Shown: positions 43,983 through 51,411 of the stretch, in pieces
Numbering within the stretch: the first letter of the stretch is position 1
Layout of the letters: the number at the start of each line of letters is the position of its first letter
Assembly (NCBI RefSeq): GCF_007830515.1
Contig: NZ_VLKT01000029.1
Coordinates: 1-64,000 of the forward strand
Length of the DNA stretch: 64,000 nucleotides
Source: Mesorhizobium tianshanense
GTDB taxonomy: Bacteria; Pseudomonadota; Alphaproteobacteria; Rhizobiales; Rhizobiaceae
Direction: 5' to 3'
Notes under the pieces: generated by a model
What the model was told of the DNA's origin: nothing
Seen by the model: only the letters and a program-made list of their open reading frames with translations
Databases searched by the model: none
Program-made: the position numbers and the translations under genes

Positions 43983-44010
43983 GTTCGGCCCGGAGGTTCC
44001 CTGTGTTACA
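43983..44010 (-). promoter_or_regulatory. Sigma-F-like ECF promoter for the bufferin operon
   Basis: On the minus strand TGTAACA (44010-44004) and CGAAC (43987-43983) are separated by exactly 16 bases, 57 bases before the bufA1 start. The Caulobacter sigma-F consensus, which drives its heavy-metal-responsive bufferin (gig) operon, is GTAACC-N16-CGAA, so only one base differs. No sigma-F gene is in the window; its presence elsewhere in the genome is assumed. Confidence 0.65.
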
Positions 44011-44188
44011 TCTGTTTGGGAACACGACTTCGTGATCGACTGATGCTTGGCTTCAGCAGAATTTTGCCGGTCACGCCAAGGAGGCCAACAAGGCCGCAAG
44101 CCGCTGGAAGGCACCGCCGTGCGAATAGTGCGTGTGTCACGGAACCACCGCAATCCTGCGAGACCTTCTGGCCAGTTTGGTGCGCCAG

Positions 44189-44288
44189 AGCATGATCTCG
44201 AAAAGTGGAATCCGGTTTTCGGAAAAAGATCATGCTTAAACAAAGAGATAGAGCCCCATCCCGATTCGTCGGGATGGAACACGCTCTA
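44189..44288. repeat. Palindromic intergenic repeat, copy 4
   Basis: AGCATGATCT (44189-44198) and AGATCATGCT (44227-44236) are perfect arms. A second hairpin CATCCCGA-TTCG-TCGGGATG (44257-44276) is enclosed by TAGAG and GCTCTA. The same lead (AGAGCAT..AAAGTGG..CCGGTTTT) recurs at 56230. Confidence 0.75.
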
Positions 44289-44300
44289 GGGAGCAGGATC

Positions 44301-45068
44301 ATGCTGGACAGGATCGCCGAGTTCTTAATCTTCGGTGTCGTGCCGCTTGTCGTTGGTATGCTGGTGGTGCCTGAGTTGTCCGTCGCTGCCGAGAAGACCC
44401 TGAAGGGCGAGGTGATGTATCGCGAGCGCATCGCACTGCCGCCCAACGCCGTGCTTTCCGTGCAGCTTGCCGATGTCTCGCTGGCCGACGCGCCGGCCGC
44501 TGTCGTCGGCGAGCGCAAGGTGGCGCCGGCCGGCCAGGTGCCGATCAAGTTCGAGATCAGCTTCGATCCCCAGGTGATCCGGCCTGATATGACCTATGCG
44601 CTGCAGGCGCGCATCACCGTCGACGACAGGCTGTTGTTCATCTCCAACACGCGCCACCAGGTCGATCCGCTGAGCGACGCGCCGCAGACCATCATGCTGA
44701 AGATGGTGACGTCGAGCGAGAAGCCGGCAGCGGCCCCGGTGTTCGGGCAGAGCTGGCTGATCGAGTATATCGACGGCATTGGTGTGATCGCCGAGCCGCA
44801 GGCGACGTTCAGGATCAACGAGGCCGGCAAGGCCGGCGGCAGCGGCCCTTGCAACGTCTACTTCGCCACCGCCAAAGTCGATGGTTCGACGATCGCCATC
44901 TCTGACATCGGTTCGACCTTCAAGGCCTGCGCGCCCGAGATCATGGCCGAGGAAAAGGCGCTGTTCGAGGCGCTGGCCAAGGCGGCGACTTACCATGTCG
45001 ACGCCGGCAAGCTTGTTATCGCCGACAAGGACGACCGCGTCATCCTGCGCTTCAACGCCGCGAGCTGA
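44301..45068 (+). CDS. YbaY/META-domain lipoprotein-like envelope protein
   Basis: 255 residues from the ATG at 44301; the open frame begins at 44205 but its first 32 codons lie in the repeat element. An N-terminal hydrophobic signal (LIFGVVPLVVGMLVVPELSVAAE) is followed by a YbaY-like beta domain (LKGEVMYRERIALPPNAVLS) and a C-terminal META (HslJ-like) domain (AAPVFGQSWLIEYIDGIGVI; GPCNVYFATAKVDG). No lipobox Cys is seen. HslJ-type domains are linked to stress and antibiotic tolerance. Confidence 0.83.
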   Translation: MLDRIAEFLIFGVVPLVVGMLVVPELSVAAEKTLKGEVMYRERIALPPNAVLSVQLADVSLADAPAAVVGERKVAPAGQVPIKFEISFDPQVIRPDMTYALQARITVDDRLLFISNTRHQVDPLSDAPQTIMLKMVTSSEKPAAAPVFGQSWLIEYIDGIGVIAEPQATFRINEAGKAGGSGPCNVYFATAKVDGSTIAISDIGSTFKACAPEIMAEEKALFEALAKAATYHVDAGKLVIADKDDRVILRFNAAS

Positions 45069-45153
45069 TCGCTCAAAACCGGTTTCGGCTTTTTGAGGAT
45101 CAAGCGCGGTTTGGGTTATCGCGCCGGCGCCCGCTGCCGGATCGCCGCAACGA

Positions 45154-45180
45154 AAAAGGCCAGCATTGCGCCGGCCTTTT
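45154..45180. terminator. Rho-independent terminator between convergent genes
   Basis: AAAAAGGCC (45154-45162) and GGCCTTTT (45173-45180) pair around a short GC-containing loop between the META gene (plus) and ndk (minus). A-run and T-run allow action in both directions. Confidence 0.75.
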
Positions 45181-45211
45181 ACATATGGCGTGGGTGATCT
45201 GGACTATAAGC

Positions 45212-45634
45212 TCAGCCGACGATCTCGGTATCTGAGAACCAGTATTTGATTTCCTGCGCGGCCGTCTCCGGCGCATCGGAGCCGTGCACCGAATTCTCGC
45301 CGATCGACAGCGCATGCACCTTGCGGATGGTGCCTTCGGCGGCATTGGCCGGGTTGGTGGCGCCCATCACGTCGCGGTTTTTGGCAATGGCGTTCTCGCC
45401 TTCCAGCACCTGCACGACGGTCGGGCCCGACGACATGGACTCGACCAACTCGCCGAAGAACGGACGTTCCTTGTGCACGGCATAGAAGCCTTCGGCCTCG
45501 CGGCGGCTCATCCACACCCGGCGCGAGGCGATGACGCGCAGGCCGGCCTCTTCAAGCATCTGGGTGATGGCGCCGGTGAGATTGCGCCGTGTCGCGTCCG
45601 GCTTGATCATGGAAAAGGTGCGTTCGAGCGCCAT
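45212..45634 (-). CDS. ndk: Nucleoside diphosphate kinase
   Basis: 140 residues from the ATG at 45634. It moves phosphate from ATP to NDPs through a phospho-histidine, His117 in ENSVHGSDAPETA. The N-terminal RTFSMIKPDATRRNL and the KERPFF and NRDVMGATNP motifs are complete. It is convergent with the META gene and downstream of bluB. Confidence 0.97.
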   Translation of the reverse strand: MALERTFSMIKPDATRRNLTGAITQMLEEAGLRVIASRRVWMSRREAEGFYAVHKERPFFGELVESMSSGPTVVQVLEGENAIAKNRDVMGATNPANAAEGTIRKVHALSIGENSVHGSDAPETAAQEIKYWFSDTEIVG

Positions 45635-45723
45635 GGGGTCGTCCTTGTGATGAAAGTGGAATTGAAGGTGGCGGGCTCTATACAAGCCGCATGGCTCATT
45701 GCCAAGGGGAGGCTGTGACCCGG

Positions 45724-46359
45724 TCAGCGCGTAATCACAGTCGACGGGCGCCGAAACTCCCAACCCTCCCGTTCCAGTTCCGGCACGCTGTGGTCCTCGC
45801 TCGGGTAGCCGACGCAGAAATAGCCGACCAGCGTCCACTCGGGCGGCGCTTCCAGGATCGTCGCCATCTCGACCGGATCCAGGATCGAGACCCAGCCCAC
45901 GCCTATTCCTTCGGCGCGTGCCGCCAGCCAAAAGGTGTGGATCGCCATCACCGCTGAATATTCGATGGTCGCGGGCATCGTCAGGCGGCCGAGCCCGTGC
46001 CCCTGTTCTGTCGCGCGGTCGGCGAAAACCGCGAATTGACAAGGCGCTTCGTTCAGGCCGGCGAGCTTCAGGCGCGCATAGAGCGCGGCGCGTTCGCCGC
46101 CGAACGATGCGAGCGCTTCCGCATTGCAGCGCTCGAAGCAGGCCCTGATAGCGGCGCGGCACTGCGCACTCTCGACCATGACAAAACGCCAAGGCTGGCT
46201 GAGGCCGACCGAGGGTGCAATGCTGGCGAGGTTTATGAACCGCTCCAGCGCGCCTTCCGGAAGTGGTGTCGGCTTGAACCGCCTGACGTCCCGGCGCCAC
46301 CGGAAGAGGTTGACCAACTCGGCGCGAAAATCGTCCGGGAATTCCGGGCCTGACGTCAT
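45724..46359 (-). CDS. bluB: 5,6-dimethylbenzimidazole synthase
   Basis: 211 residues of the flavin nitroreductase-like BluB family. It breaks FMNH2 with oxygen to make the lower ligand of vitamin B12. Motifs: RWRRDVRRFKPTPLPEGALE, SIAPSVGLSQPWRFV and EGIGVGWVSILDP. No cobalamin riboswitch is visible in the short upstream gap. It stands alone, away from other cobalamin genes. Confidence 0.92.
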   Translation of the reverse strand: MTSGPEFPDDFRAELVNLFRWRRDVRRFKPTPLPEGALERFINLASIAPSVGLSQPWRFVMVESAQCRAAIRACFERCNAEALASFGGERAALYARLKLAGLNEAPCQFAVFADRATEQGHGLGRLTMPATIEYSAVMAIHTFWLAARAEGIGVGWVSILDPVEMATILEAPPEWTLVGYFCVGYPSEDHSVPELEREGWEFRRPSTVITR

Positions 46360-46380
46360 GGTGTCGTGCTGCCTTTGCTA

Positions 46381-46452
46381 GGGGAGTAGGGGAGTACGGC
46401 AGTAAGGCAGTAAGGCAGTAGGGAAGGCGCGCATACCTACTGCCTTACTGCC
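46381..46452. repeat. 8-bp tandem repeats with a 17-bp perfect hairpin
   Basis: GGGGAGTA twice (46381-46396), then GGCAGTAA twice and GGCAGTAG (46398-46421). The arm GGCAGTAAGGCAGTAGG (46406-46422) is perfectly repeated in reverse at 46436-46452 across a 13-base loop. It follows the GST stop on the minus strand and may terminate or stabilise that transcript. No U-run is present. Confidence 0.75.
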
Positions 46453-47145
46453 CTATGCTGCCGCTGCCACCTTGCGGCCGAGGCCGTCATGCAGGTCAAG
46501 ACAGCGCTCGAACCATTGCGCCACCAGATCGCTGTCGTCGAGCAACCGGTAGGGCGAGGCGATCCGCGCCCATTGCAGCGCTCCGAAGACGATGTAGTCG
46601 GCAAATAGCGGTGATTGGCCGCCGATGAACGGCTGATAGGTGAGCATCGAGCGCAACGGTTCCAGCGAGGCGCGGAAGGCGTCAAGGCCGGCGTCGCGTG
46701 CCGCCACCACCTCTTCAAGTTTCTTGCCGAAACGCTGCTCGCGGTTCTGGCGGAAATAGGCGGCGTTCGCTTCGTCCTGCATGGCATGGAGGTCCATGAT
46801 TGCCGCGGTGGTGACATAGGGATGGATGGTCAGTTGCGACCAACGTTCGATGAAGCGCGCCATCGCCTTGCCGCCGTCGCCGGAAAACAATGTCGGCCGC
46901 TCGGGATAGGCTTCGTCGAGATAGAGCGCGATGGCGAAGGAATCGGCGACCACCTTCTCGCCGTCGCGGATCACCGGAACGAGTTTCGAAACGCCGCCTT
47001 CAACAGTGGGCACTTCGAGAAAACGCGTCGGCACGGTCGAGATGTCGAGCCCCTTGTGGGCGAGCGCCATCGCCGCCTTCCAGCAATGCGGGCTGAACGG
47101 GCGGGCGGCATCGCGTCCGACGAGGTCATAGAGCAGAATGGTCAT
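46453..47145 (-). CDS. Glutathione S-transferase family protein
   Basis: 230 residues. The thioredoxin-like domain begins ILLYDLVGRDAARPFSPHCW and contains SKLVPVIRDGEKVVADSFAI; a helical C-terminal domain follows (PFIGGQSPLFADYIVFGALQ). It resembles the beta-etherase (LigE-like) group of bacterial GSTs more than detoxifying beta-class enzymes. The Ser in PFSPHC is a likely active-site residue. The substrate is unknown. Confidence 0.85.
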   Translation of the reverse strand: MTILLYDLVGRDAARPFSPHCWKAAMALAHKGLDISTVPTRFLEVPTVEGGVSKLVPVIRDGEKVVADSFAIALYLDEAYPERPTLFSGDGGKAMARFIERWSQLTIHPYVTTAAIMDLHAMQDEANAAYFRQNREQRFGKKLEEVVAARDAGLDAFRASLEPLRSMLTYQPFIGGQSPLFADYIVFGALQWARIASPYRLLDDSDLVAQWFERCLDLHDGLGRKVAAAA

Positions 47146-47170
47146 TGGCGGCGGCGTCCTTGCGGTCTAC

Positions 47171-47292
47171 TAGAGCGACGTGCATCCGCTTGGACGCACA
47201 AAATACGCTCTAGCACTTTTGAAACTTCGCATCGTGTTTTTCCGAACCGAAGGTCAGTGTAGCAAAAATCGGTACCGATTTTCGGGCCGATG
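47171..47292. repeat. Rhizobial intergenic repeat, copy 5 (most complete)
   Basis: TAGAGCG (47171-47177) and CGCTCTA (47206-47212) enclose GCATCCGCTTGGACGCAC. The downstream part includes ACTTTTGAAACTTCGCATCG and an 18-bp palindrome AAAATCGGTACCGATTTT at 47265-47282. It fills the gap between divergent GST and DinB genes, so it lies within their promoter region. Confidence 0.75.
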
Positions 47293-47334
47293 CGGTAGGC
47301 ACCCGAAACGGGTTTCGCGGGCCGGGAGAAGAAG

Positions 47335-47847
47335 ATGAAACAGCACTTCATGATGTTTGCGGGCTACAATCAATGGGCCAATAGCCGCATTTACGATGCC
47401 GCCGCCGATCTCGGCGAGGACGAGTTCGGCCGCAATGTCGGCGCTTTCTTCGGTTCGATGATGGGCACGCTCAACCATATCTTGACCGCCGATCGCATCT
47501 GGATGAGGCGCTTTACCGGCGAGGGCGATGCACCGGCGAGGCTCGACATGATCCTGCACAGCGCCTTGCCGGGCTTGCGACTGGCACGCGAGGCCGAAGA
47601 CAAAAGGATCATCGACTGGATCGGGAGCTTGAGCGAGAAGGCCTTGTCCGGCCGCTTCTCCTACATGACCGTTTCCGACATGCGCACCGTCTCGCAGCGG
47701 CTGGCGCCGGCGCTCGATCATTTCTTCAACCACCAGACCCATCACCGCGGCCAGGCGCACGCGATCCTGACCATTCTTGGCCGGCCTTCGGTGCCGCTCG
47801 ACCTGACGCAGTTCCAGCGCAGCGAAGAGGGGCGCCCCTTCGCCTGA
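47335..47847 (+). CDS. DinB family protein (second copy)
   Basis: 170 residues. Metal-binding histidines lie in MGTLNHILTADRIW and FFNHQTHHRGQAHAIL. It begins MKQHFMMFAGYNQWANSRIY and contains MTVSDMRTVSQRLAPALDHF. It has the same four-helix fold as the protein at 33.1 kb but is only distantly similar, so it is not a recent duplicate. The neighbouring GST and DinB may both serve thiol chemistry, which is inference. Confidence 0.87.
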   Translation: MKQHFMMFAGYNQWANSRIYDAAADLGEDEFGRNVGAFFGSMMGTLNHILTADRIWMRRFTGEGDAPARLDMILHSALPGLRLAREAEDKRIIDWIGSLSEKALSGRFSYMTVSDMRTVSQRLAPALDHFFNHQTHHRGQAHAILTILGRPSVPLDLTQFQRSEEGRPFA

Positions 47848-47951
47848 TTTATCCGCGTCTATCGTGATCGAATTGAAAGCAGGTTCGGAAAACCCGCCGA
47901 AGATGAACCGCATCTTTGACGGTCATGGGCGCAAAGGGGCCTGGTCAGGCC

Positions 47952-48254
47952 TCAGGCGGCGTATCCGCCACGGCCCCGGGCGACAGGCTTGACCGATACC
48001 GCCGGCTGGGCCGAAGGCCAGAGAATGCCTGCCGTCATCGCGAAAGTGATCAAGGCATCGCGCGCCGCTTCGGGCGAGATCTCGCCGGCACGTGCCGCCT
48101 CGCAGGCCTTCACGGCCGCGCCATAGCTCAGGCGACGCCGCGATGGCGGGAACTCGGTCAGGAACTCATGCATGTCGAAGAGCGAAGCGATCATGCGCTT
48201 ATGGCCGGCGCCGACGGTTACGGCGACTGGGGTGAAGAACGTCGTGTCGTGCAT
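47952..48254 (-). CDS. DUF982 domain protein
   Basis: 100 residues from the ATG at 48254 (MHDTTFFTPVAVTVGAGHKR). An in-frame ATG at 48383 gives a non-homologous extension. The pattern of a beta start, SLFDMHEFLTEFPPSRRRLS and KACEAARAGEISPEAARDAL fits DUF982, a small family almost confined to Rhizobiales. The function is unknown. Confidence 0.8.
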   Translation of the reverse strand: MHDTTFFTPVAVTVGAGHKRMIASLFDMHEFLTEFPPSRRRLSYGAAVKACEAARAGEISPEAARDALITFAMTAGILWPSAQPAVSVKPVARGRGGYAA

Positions 48255-48410
48255 TCTGGCCTCTCGAATTGGGCGGAGATGACGGCGGACGCCGCTCTCC
48301 GATCTGAATCGGACGCCCAGAAACGCGGATTGCGGCATCAGGTTCCATGGCGCCGGGATTTGATTGTCGCCACCAAGTTCCATGGCATGAGCGCCGTGCC
48401 GAAAAGGCGG

Positions 48411-50492
48411 CTATTTCCACATGTCGCGCATGCGGGCGCCGAGGTCGACGCGCACCTGCGGCTGGCGGCGCGGATCGTCCTTGGCCTGGACACTGGCCCA
48501 CGCGGTTTGCTCGAAGGCGCCGAGGATCGAAGCCGGGATGAAGCGGCTGCGCGAGGCATAGACATGGCGGTCGCCGCGTGCCGCCTGGCCGTGGACGAAA
48601 AAGCGCTGCGGCATGACCAGGTGCAGGCCGTCCTTGGCCCGCGTCATCGCCACGTAGAGCAGGCGGCGCTCTTCGTCGATATCCTCTTTCGAGCCGACGC
48701 CGAGGTCGATCGGGATGCAGCCGTCGACGGTGTTGAGCACGAAGACGTTCTTCCATTCCTGGCCCTTGGCCGAATGGATGGTCGACAGGATCAGATAGTC
48801 CTCGTCGCGATGCGGCGGCCCGGCCTCGTCGCTGGTCGCATCCGGCGGATCGAGCGTCAGCTCGGTGAGGAAACGCTCGCGCGAGGCATAGCCCGAGGCG
48901 ATCTGTTCGAGTTGCAGAATATCGGCCCGGCGCGTCGTCGCGTCCTCATGAATGCGCTCGAGATGCGGCTCGTACCACAGCCTGACCTGTTCGAGATCAA
49001 CAGGCCATTTTCCCGATCCGGCGCGAAGCTGCGAGAACAGCGCGACAAAATCCGGCCAGTCGTCGGCGGCGCGTTGCGGCGGCCGGTAGCGCACCAGTCC
49101 CATCGTTTCGTCGAGCGACGTCGACATGGTGTCGACGATCTGCGCAGCCGCCGAGGGGCCGATGCCGGGCAAAAGCTGCAGCACGCGAAAACCGGAGACG
49201 CGGTCGCGCGGGTTTTCGGCGAAACGCAGCACCGCCAGCACATCCTTGATATGGGTGGCGTCGAGGAACTTAAGCCCGCCGAACTTGACGAACGGGATGT
49301 TGCGGCGCGTCAGCTCGATCTCCAGCGGCCCGCTGTGATGCGAGGCGCGGAATAGCACGGCCTGCGCCTTCAGCGCCGTGCCGGCCTCGCGCTCGGTCAG
49401 GATCGCCTGGCAGACATAGTTCGCCTGCTCGGCCTCGTCGCGGACGCTGACCAGCTTCGGCCTTTCGGCCGATTTGCGCTCCGACCAGAGGTTCTTGGTA
49501 AAGCGCTCGGAGGCCTCGCCGATCACCGCATTGGCGGCGGCCAGGATGGTCTCGGTCGAGCGATAGTTCCGCTCCAGCATGACGATCTCGGCCGGCCGCG
49601 CGAACTGTTTGGGGAAGTCGAGGATGTTGCGCACTTCCGCCGCGCGAAACGAATAGATCGACTGCGCATCGTCGCCAACCACCGTCAGCCCGGATCCGTC
49701 CGGCTTGAGTGCCGTGAGGATCGAGGCCTGCAGCCGGTTGGTGTCCTGGTATTCGTCGACCAGCACATGGTCGAATCGCCCACCCAGATGCGCTGATATC
49801 TCAGGCTCGCCGGCCATCTGCGCCCAGTAAAGCAGCAGATCGTCGTAATCGAGCACGTTCTGCGCCTGCTTGGCCTCGACATATCGGGCGAACAGCGCCT
49901 TGAGCTGTTCTGCCCACCCCGCGCACCAGGGAAACACCGAACCCAGAACCTCGCCGAGAGGCGCCTGCGCGTTGACGGCACGCGAATAGATCGCCAGGCA
50001 AGTGCCCTTGGTCGGAAAACGGCCTTCGGTTTTCGAGAAGCCGAGTTCGTGCCTGATAAGGTTCATCAGATCGGCCGAATCCTCGCGGTCATGGATGGTA
50101 AAGGCCGGATCGAGGCCGATCTCCAAAGCGTAGTCGCGCAGCAGCCTGGCGCCGATGCCGTGGAACGTGCCGGCCCAGCTCAACGCGTCGGTGATGACGG
50201 AAGCGTCGCGCCCCAGCACCTCACCGGCGATGCGCTCGACCCGCTTGGCCATTTCCGATGCGGCGCGCCGCGAAAACGTCATCAAAAGGATGCGCCTGGG
50301 ATCAGCGCCCCTGACGATCAGATGCGCGACGCGATGCGCCAGCGTGCTGGTCTTGCCGGAGCCGGCGCCGGCGATCACCAGCAGCGGTCCGGCGACCTTG
50401 CCGTCGCCATGCTCGACGGCAACGCGCTGCTCGGCGTTCAGCTTCGCGAGATAGGCAGGCCGGAAGGTCGAATCAAGGGCAGCAAGGTTCAT
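48411..50492 (-). CDS. UvrD/PcrA-like superfamily 1 DNA helicase
   Basis: 693 residues. Motifs: Q/I (LNAEQRVAVEHGDG, AGAGSGKTSTLAHRV), II (VLVDEYQDTNRLQ), III (VVGDDAQSIYSFR), IV (ERNYRSTETILAAAN), V (STIHSAKGQEWKNVF) and VI (YVAMTRAKDGLHLV). It is shorter than canonical UvrD and has a diverged C-terminus, as in the second UvrD-like helicases of alphaproteobacteria. A role in repair or replication-conflict resolution is probable, but the paralogue cannot be named. Confidence 0.92.
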   Translation of the reverse strand: MNLAALDSTFRPAYLAKLNAEQRVAVEHGDGKVAGPLLVIAGAGSGKTSTLAHRVAHLIVRGADPRRILLMTFSRRAASEMAKRVERIAGEVLGRDASVITDALSWAGTFHGIGARLLRDYALEIGLDPAFTIHDREDSADLMNLIRHELGFSKTEGRFPTKGTCLAIYSRAVNAQAPLGEVLGSVFPWCAGWAEQLKALFARYVEAKQAQNVLDYDDLLLYWAQMAGEPEISAHLGGRFDHVLVDEYQDTNRLQASILTALKPDGSGLTVVGDDAQSIYSFRAAEVRNILDFPKQFARPAEIVMLERNYRSTETILAAANAVIGEASERFTKNLWSERKSAERPKLVSVRDEAEQANYVCQAILTEREAGTALKAQAVLFRASHHSGPLEIELTRRNIPFVKFGGLKFLDATHIKDVLAVLRFAENPRDRVSGFRVLQLLPGIGPSAAAQIVDTMSTSLDETMGLVRYRPPQRAADDWPDFVALFSQLRAGSGKWPVDLEQVRLWYEPHLERIHEDATTRRADILQLEQIASGYASRERFLTELTLDPPDATSDEAGPPHRDEDYLILSTIHSAKGQEWKNVFVLNTVDGCIPIDLGVGSKEDIDEERRLLYVAMTRAKDGLHLVMPQRFFVHGQAARGDRHVYASRSRFIPASILGAFEQTAWASVQAKDDPRRQPQVRVDLGARMRDMWK

Positions 50493-50593
50493 TGCCCATC
50501 AAGCATCGTTTCTGCTTTGTTCGCAACGGTTTCGGCGGGAGAGGGCGATTGATATATCCAACCTGTTAGCGCGCACCAGCCGATGAACTCGAC

Positions 50594-50764
50594 CTAGCGC
50601 TGCGGCTCTGCGCCCATCGCCGCCGACTGCCGCCGCAGCGACTTACGATCGTCGGGTGGCGGCAACGGCACTGGATCGAAGTCATCGGGTACCTCGTCGA
50701 TGATTTCCCTGGTTATGCGGTAGGCCACGTAGACGGCGGCCCCGGCTATGAGCAGACGGATCAT
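50594..50764 (-). CDS. Small single-pass membrane protein
   Basis: 56 residues from the ATG at 50764, with GGAGAAAAT upstream. One helix (IRLLIAGAAVYVAYRITREI) is followed by an acidic/proline stretch (DEVPDDFDPVPLPPPDDR). A sequence resembling an EcfG general-stress promoter (GGAAC at 50813-50809 and GGTT at 50792-50789, 16 bases apart) lies just upstream. No known function. Confidence 0.6.
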   Translation of the reverse strand: MIRLLIAGAAVYVAYRITREIIDEVPDDFDPVPLPPPDDRKSLRRQSAAMGAEPQR

Positions 50765-50896
50765 GATTTTCTCCAATTGGTATGGAGGAACCGGAGAGGC
50801 AGCGTTTTGTTCCCCCGCTCCCCAAAGGCCCCGAGCGAGGCCTGAGCGTGCAACCAAATCGGCACCGCCTCGTTTGCCCGATGACAGGAGGTTGCG

Positions 50897-51070
50897 ATGA
50901 ACAAGCTCTCAATCTTGCTGGCTTTAGCCGCAGCCTTGGCTGTGGCGGCTTGTGACAACAATATCCCGCCGACGAAGGCCCCTGGCACGGCCGATCAATA
51001 CCCGCAGGTCGACCCTGCGCCGAACTTGACGTCAGGCGGTGATCAATCCGGCACGCCGCCGGCACAGTAA
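50897..51070 (+). CDS. Small lipoprotein
   Basis: 57 residues with an excellent AGGAGG ribosome site. The signal peptide MNKLSILLALAAALAVAAC ends in a lipobox (AVAAC), so Cys19 should be lipidated. The rest (DNNIPPTKAPGTADQYPQ and on) is short, Pro/Gly-rich and probably disordered in the periplasm. It is divergent from the small membrane protein at 50594-50764. The function is unknown. Confidence 0.72.
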   Translation: MNKLSILLALAAALAVAACDNNIPPTKAPGTADQYPQVDPAPNLTSGGDQSGTPPAQ

Positions 51071-51411
51071 AGGAAAATGGCCGGCGCCGCTTGGGAGGAG
51101 AGCGATGACGCCGGCCAGGCGGGTATCAGGTCCGCCGCACACCTAGACATAGCTGAGTCTTCCCCCTGCGTCATGGTGCGATCGCGGAAGACAACCGACC
51201 TGCACGAGCAATCAACTGACAAATGCGCAGTTTTCGCATGCGGGAAGTCGATGCTCGCCAGTCGCCGTCGCAGCAGGTTCCGGCCCATCCCGTAGTTGGT
51301 CCTCTGATCCGGCGAGGCCGGCGATCCGCCGCCGGCTATTTTCATGCCTTATCAGGCCAACCGGCGCTCAAGGTCTTGCGAAGCGCTGATGTCCCGTGCA
51401 AAAGCGCGACC
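51071..51411. other. Intergenic region before the ABC-F gene
   Basis: About 340 bases. The reading frame of the ABC-F gene is open here from 51223, but the translation has no similarity to the family and the ATG at 51412 fits the conserved start. No other gene is visible. Confidence 0.5.

Noticed and set aside
44205..44300. N-terminal extension of the META-domain gene
   Set aside because: These codons lie in a palindromic repeat; the signal peptide begins at the ATG at 44301.
45635..46300. N-terminal extension of ndk to an ATG at 46300
   Set aside because: It would run antiparallel in frame through bluB; the conserved Ndk start MALERTFSMIKPDA is at 45634.
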